Assembly: GCA_963664845.1 (NCBI GenBank)
Contig: OY761615.1
Location: forward strand, 3,410,001 to 3,474,000
Length of the DNA stretch: 64,000 nucleotides
Origin: CAIYTF01 sp963664845
GTDB lineage: Bacteria; Bacteroidota; Ignavibacteria; Ignavibacteriales; Ignavibacteriaceae
Direction of reading: 5' to 3'
Shown here: piece after piece, positions 61,440 to 64,000 of the stretch
Layout: the number at the start of each line of letters is the position of its first letter
How positions within the stretch are numbered: position 1 is the stretch's first letter
Program-made: the position numbers and the translations under genes
The notes under the pieces: model-generated
Told to the model about the DNA's origin: nothing
What the model saw: the letters and a program-made list of their open reading frames with translations, nothing else
Databases searched by the model: none

Positions 61440-63488
61440 TTAATTTAAACTCGGTAAAAAGGAATAGTGCTCCGCATAATAAAGCATCTGTTTCATGAAA
61501 TCTTCGGGATATTCAACCTGCACATCAACCAGCTTTCCATCCTCAAACTTCGGGACCAGCATAGGATTGATGAAGCCGCGATAGGGGGCAATGTGCAGCT
61601 TCTCGTATCTCTGCAACACTTCGGCATGAAGTTCCTTGTCAACTTTAACACCGTAATTCTCTACGAGGTTTCTGGCTGATGCAAAATCACCTTCGGAAGT
61701 GATCCGCTGGGTTTCCCTGAGCAATTCTCCGAAAATGACGCGTAATTTATCGTAATCATTTATAACAAAATATGTTTTCCCGTCCCTGACTTTTCGCTCG
61801 ATAACATTTTCTTTTTTGCCTTGTTCAAATGCCCAGGCAGCAATCAGCTGACGGTTTCGCATATGGGCCTCTTCAATGTTTTCGCCCGGTTTAATACGCT
61901 GCAATTGTGTCATCAGACCGTTTCGGATATATTTGTTGTATTCAGCTTTGCCCGCATCAAGAGAAGGCATGACGCCAATTTCAACCAGTTTCGGATCAAC
62001 GATATAATATAACGCAACCAGATCGGCCCGTGCTTCTTCGATGGTTGAAGCATAGTTCTTCAACGATTCACGCGGGGAGCCAACACCTGCGTTGATCTGC
62101 CCGGATGCGTGTCCAATAACCTCATGCATATCCGTGTGCAGATCATCGGAGAGGCTGCCGAATTTTTTTGTCAAAGCCACCTCTTCGGGTGTATAACAAA
62201 ATTCCTGCAAAGCAGCATCGGAAGATGCCAGGTTATATGCATGGACGATGTTTCCCAAATTCACCGATTTTGAACCATGTTCTTTCCGGATCCAGTTTGC
62301 ATTTGGCAGATTGATACCAATTGGGGTTGATGGAGAGGTTGCACCGGATTCCACGACAACAGTAATAACTTTGGCGGAAATTCCTTTGACATTCTTTTTC
62401 TTGTGCTCAGATCTGATAGGGGAGTTGTCCTCAAACCATTGCGCGTTATTGCTTATTGCTTCAATTCGTTTTGTCGCTTCGAAATCTTTGAACGAAACCG
62501 TAGATTCATAGCCTGCTTTATAGCTGAGCGGATCTTCATAGGTCTCGATAAAACCGTTCACCGCATCCACGGAGGCCTGGGTATCTTTCACCCATTCGAT
62601 GCAATACTCATCAAAAGTCCTGAGGTTGCCGCTCTTATAGAAATCAATCAGTTTCTGAAATGCTTTACGCTGCTGCTCGGTTTCGCAAACGGCTACAGCC
62701 TTTTCCAGCCAGAATAGCACTTTCTCAATTGCGGCTGAATACATGCCGCCAAGTTTCCACACCTGCTCTTCAATTTTCCCGTTCTTTTTTATCAGCTTCG
62801 AGTTGAGCCCGATTGATACTGGGCGCGGATCATTTTTATCCAGCTTACTGGCATAATACTCTTCTGCTTCTTTCTGCGTAAGGCCTTCGTAAAAATTATT
62901 GGCGGAGGTGGTTACCACATCAACACCGTCAGCCTGGTTTGTCTTCATCTTTGCAATGGTCGGATCAAACAGGAGGGGAGTGAGAAATGCCGTGAATTGT
63001 GCTACGTTTTGTCCTTTTTCAATTGGCAGGCTTGCCGCAGGCACTGAATTTATCAATTCCGCAAAGAATGCCTGTGAAAATTCCGGGAGGAATTTTAGCG
63101 ATGAATAATGATGGTGGATGCCATTTGAGAACCACACCCGTTTTGTGTATTCGGTAAATTTTATGAAATCGTTCCCGGTTCTGTCACCCTTGTACTCTTT
63201 CATGATCGCTTCAAGCGTGCGGCGTATGGTAAGGTTGTATTTATAGTTCTGATCCCAGACCATATCGCGGCCGGACAGGGCTGCCTGATATAAATAATAG
63301 AGGAGCTCTTTTTGTTTGAGGCTGAGTTTGTCAAATCCTTCAATGCGATAGCGCAATATGGCCACATCGGCAAATTGTTCGGTTTGTACTTTAAAATTGT
63401 CAGTTTGCTGCATTGGCTGTGCTGATCCTTCGTTAAACATAATGGCAAATAAACAAATAATGAGTGAAAACAGCTTCATAAGCTTCAT
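61440..63488 (-). CDS. Secreted dipeptidyl-peptidase III-like (M49) metallopeptidase
   Basis: From the ATG at 63488 the protein has 682 residues with a signal peptide (about 1-24; MKLFSLIICLFAIM within it). The zinc site HEVIGHASGQ at 455-460 is the HEXXGH motif of family M49, and EEARAD at 484-489 supplies the second motif. M49 enzymes remove dipeptides from peptide N-termini. The signal peptide indicates a periplasmic or secreted enzyme, whereas the eukaryotic members are cytosolic. Hairpins after the stop suggest a single-gene transcript. Confidence 0.9.
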   Translation of the reverse strand: MKLMKLFSLIICLFAIMFNEGSAQPMQQTDNFKVQTEQFADVAILRYRIEGFDKLSLKQKELLYYLYQAALSGRDMVWDQNYKYNLTIRRTLEAIMKEYKGDRTGNDFIKFTEYTKRVWFSNGIHHHYSSLKFLPEFSQAFFAELINSVPAASLPIEKGQNVAQFTAFLTPLLFDPTIAKMKTNQADGVDVVTTSANNFYEGLTQKEAEEYYASKLDKNDPRPVSIGLNSKLIKKNGKIEEQVWKLGGMYSAAIEKVLFWLEKAVAVCETEQQRKAFQKLIDFYKSGNLRTFDEYCIEWVKDTQASVDAVNGFIETYEDPLSYKAGYESTVSFKDFEATKRIEAISNNAQWFEDNSPIRSEHKKKNVKGISAKVITVVVESGATSPSTPIGINLPNANWIRKEHGSKSVNLGNIVHAYNLASSDAALQEFCYTPEEVALTKKFGSLSDDLHTDMHEVIGHASGQINAGVGSPRESLKNYASTIEEARADLVALYYIVDPKLVEIGVMPSLDAGKAEYNKYIRNGLMTQLQRIKPGENIEEAHMRNRQLIAAWAFEQGKKENVIERKVRDGKTYFVINDYDKLRVIFGELLRETQRITSEGDFASARNLVENYGVKVDKELHAEVLQRYEKLHIAPYRGFINPMLVPKFEDGKLVDVQVEYPEDFMKQMLYYAEHYSFLPSLN

Positions 63489-64000
63489 CTCTCTGTTTTG
63501 ATATAATGGGTGAAAGAACGTAAAGAAAAATAAGGAATTTTTTGCTAAGAGTTCGAGGCGAATAATTGGGAAAAATCCTGTTTCACTGCTTTCCAATATA
63601 ATCGCTTTTTACTCCAAATTACTCAATAGGGTGTATTCAAATCCGTAGTTTAGGTTTGCTTATTAATTTATAAAACTGACTGAATGGTGCGTTTTTATCT
63701 CATCCTGTGAATCAACCCTTTCACTGTCATACCCGCGAAGGCGGGTATCTATTCCCCTCCGATTTTGGTACAAATGTTTGCTTTGGCTGGATAACTATAA
63801 TAATTTCAATTTCAGCGACTGGCCACGTTCAATAGTGAACACCTAATCAATATATTTTGGTCGGATGTATCTTGTTCTCAAGACAGGTAGTTTAGTTGCC
63901 AATACCACATCAATGCTCCACATGCGTCGCTCTGTATATTGAAAGCAACGCAGGATGTTCCTGTGCTGCTTTGTCGTCAAGGTTCAGTGGGGAAAAGGAT
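63489..64000. other. Window end: gap with a dispersed palindromic repeat
   Basis: The last 512 bp show no frame that can be supported. A second copy of the GTCATnCCCnCGAAGGnGGG repeat lies at 63726-63751. The rest is not recognised; a gene may begin beyond the window. Confidence 0.45.

Overview
The window reads as bacterial chromosome of moderate G+C. Gene content and style point to the FCB (Bacteroidota/Chlorobi/Ignavibacteria) group: LytTR response regulators, an outer-membrane-style porin, weak or absent Shine-Dalgarno sequences before many genes, and A-rich dispersed repeats built on GCAAAGGTCGCAAAG. The assignment to an Ignavibacteria-like lineage is an inference from these habits; there is no rRNA gene to anchor it. 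No tRNA, rRNA, CRISPR array, phage or intact insertion sequence was seen.

Layout. (1) 0-5 kb: the 3' end of an AddA/RecB-like helicase-nuclease, then a minus-strand operon of a sensor kinase with two c-type-haem-like motifs, an NtrC-type sigma54 activator and an archaemetzincin. (2) 5-8.2 kb, plus strand: sulfur and redox genes (OsmC, membrane rhodanese, YeiH permease, a tiny membrane protein, membrane thioredoxin, DUF6132). (3) 8.5-18.7 kb, minus strand: a 10-kb arsenic and thiol-redox island. Reading with transcription it runs arsR, arsC, a ProC-like dehydrogenase, a small CxxC protein, ACR3, an ArsP-like permease, a second small CxxC protein, a periplasmic thioredoxin, CcdA, TlpA, an ArsM-like methyltransferase, a 31-residue Cys peptide with a near-perfect Shine-Dalgarno, an attenuator-like hairpin, a radical SAM/SPASM maturase, a thioredoxin-thioredoxin reductase fusion and DUF2892. 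(4) 19-19.7 kb: an HhH-domain protein and a small, possibly frameshifted remnant. (5) 20-41.9 kb, minus strand: a chemosensory and two-component cluster with four CheW, three MCPs, CheA-REC, CheB, CheR-TPR, two LytTR regulators and three histidine kinases, without a stand-alone CheY, CheD, CheC or CheZ and without motility genes. (6) 42-64 kb: housekeeping and transport genes: TrhO, a membrane HEXXH protein, a Sel1-repeat protein, a pullulanase-like enzyme, porin plus modABC, an outer membrane protein, an SMR exporter, ClpB, a b561-like protein plus YceI, Mfd and a DPP III peptidase.

How it works together. In the arsenic island ArsC would reduce arsenate using thioredoxin, ACR3 would export arsenite, and ArsM would methylate it for export by the ArsP-like permease. 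CcdA with the periplasmic thioredoxins would carry electrons out of the cytoplasm. The Trx-TrxR fusion would supply reducing power inside.

The best candidate for an undescribed system is the Cys peptide lying between the arsenic methyltransferase and a SPASM-type peptide maturase. It looks like a ribosomally made, modified peptide (RiPP) pathway built into an arsenic operon. The product and its relation to arsenic are inference only.
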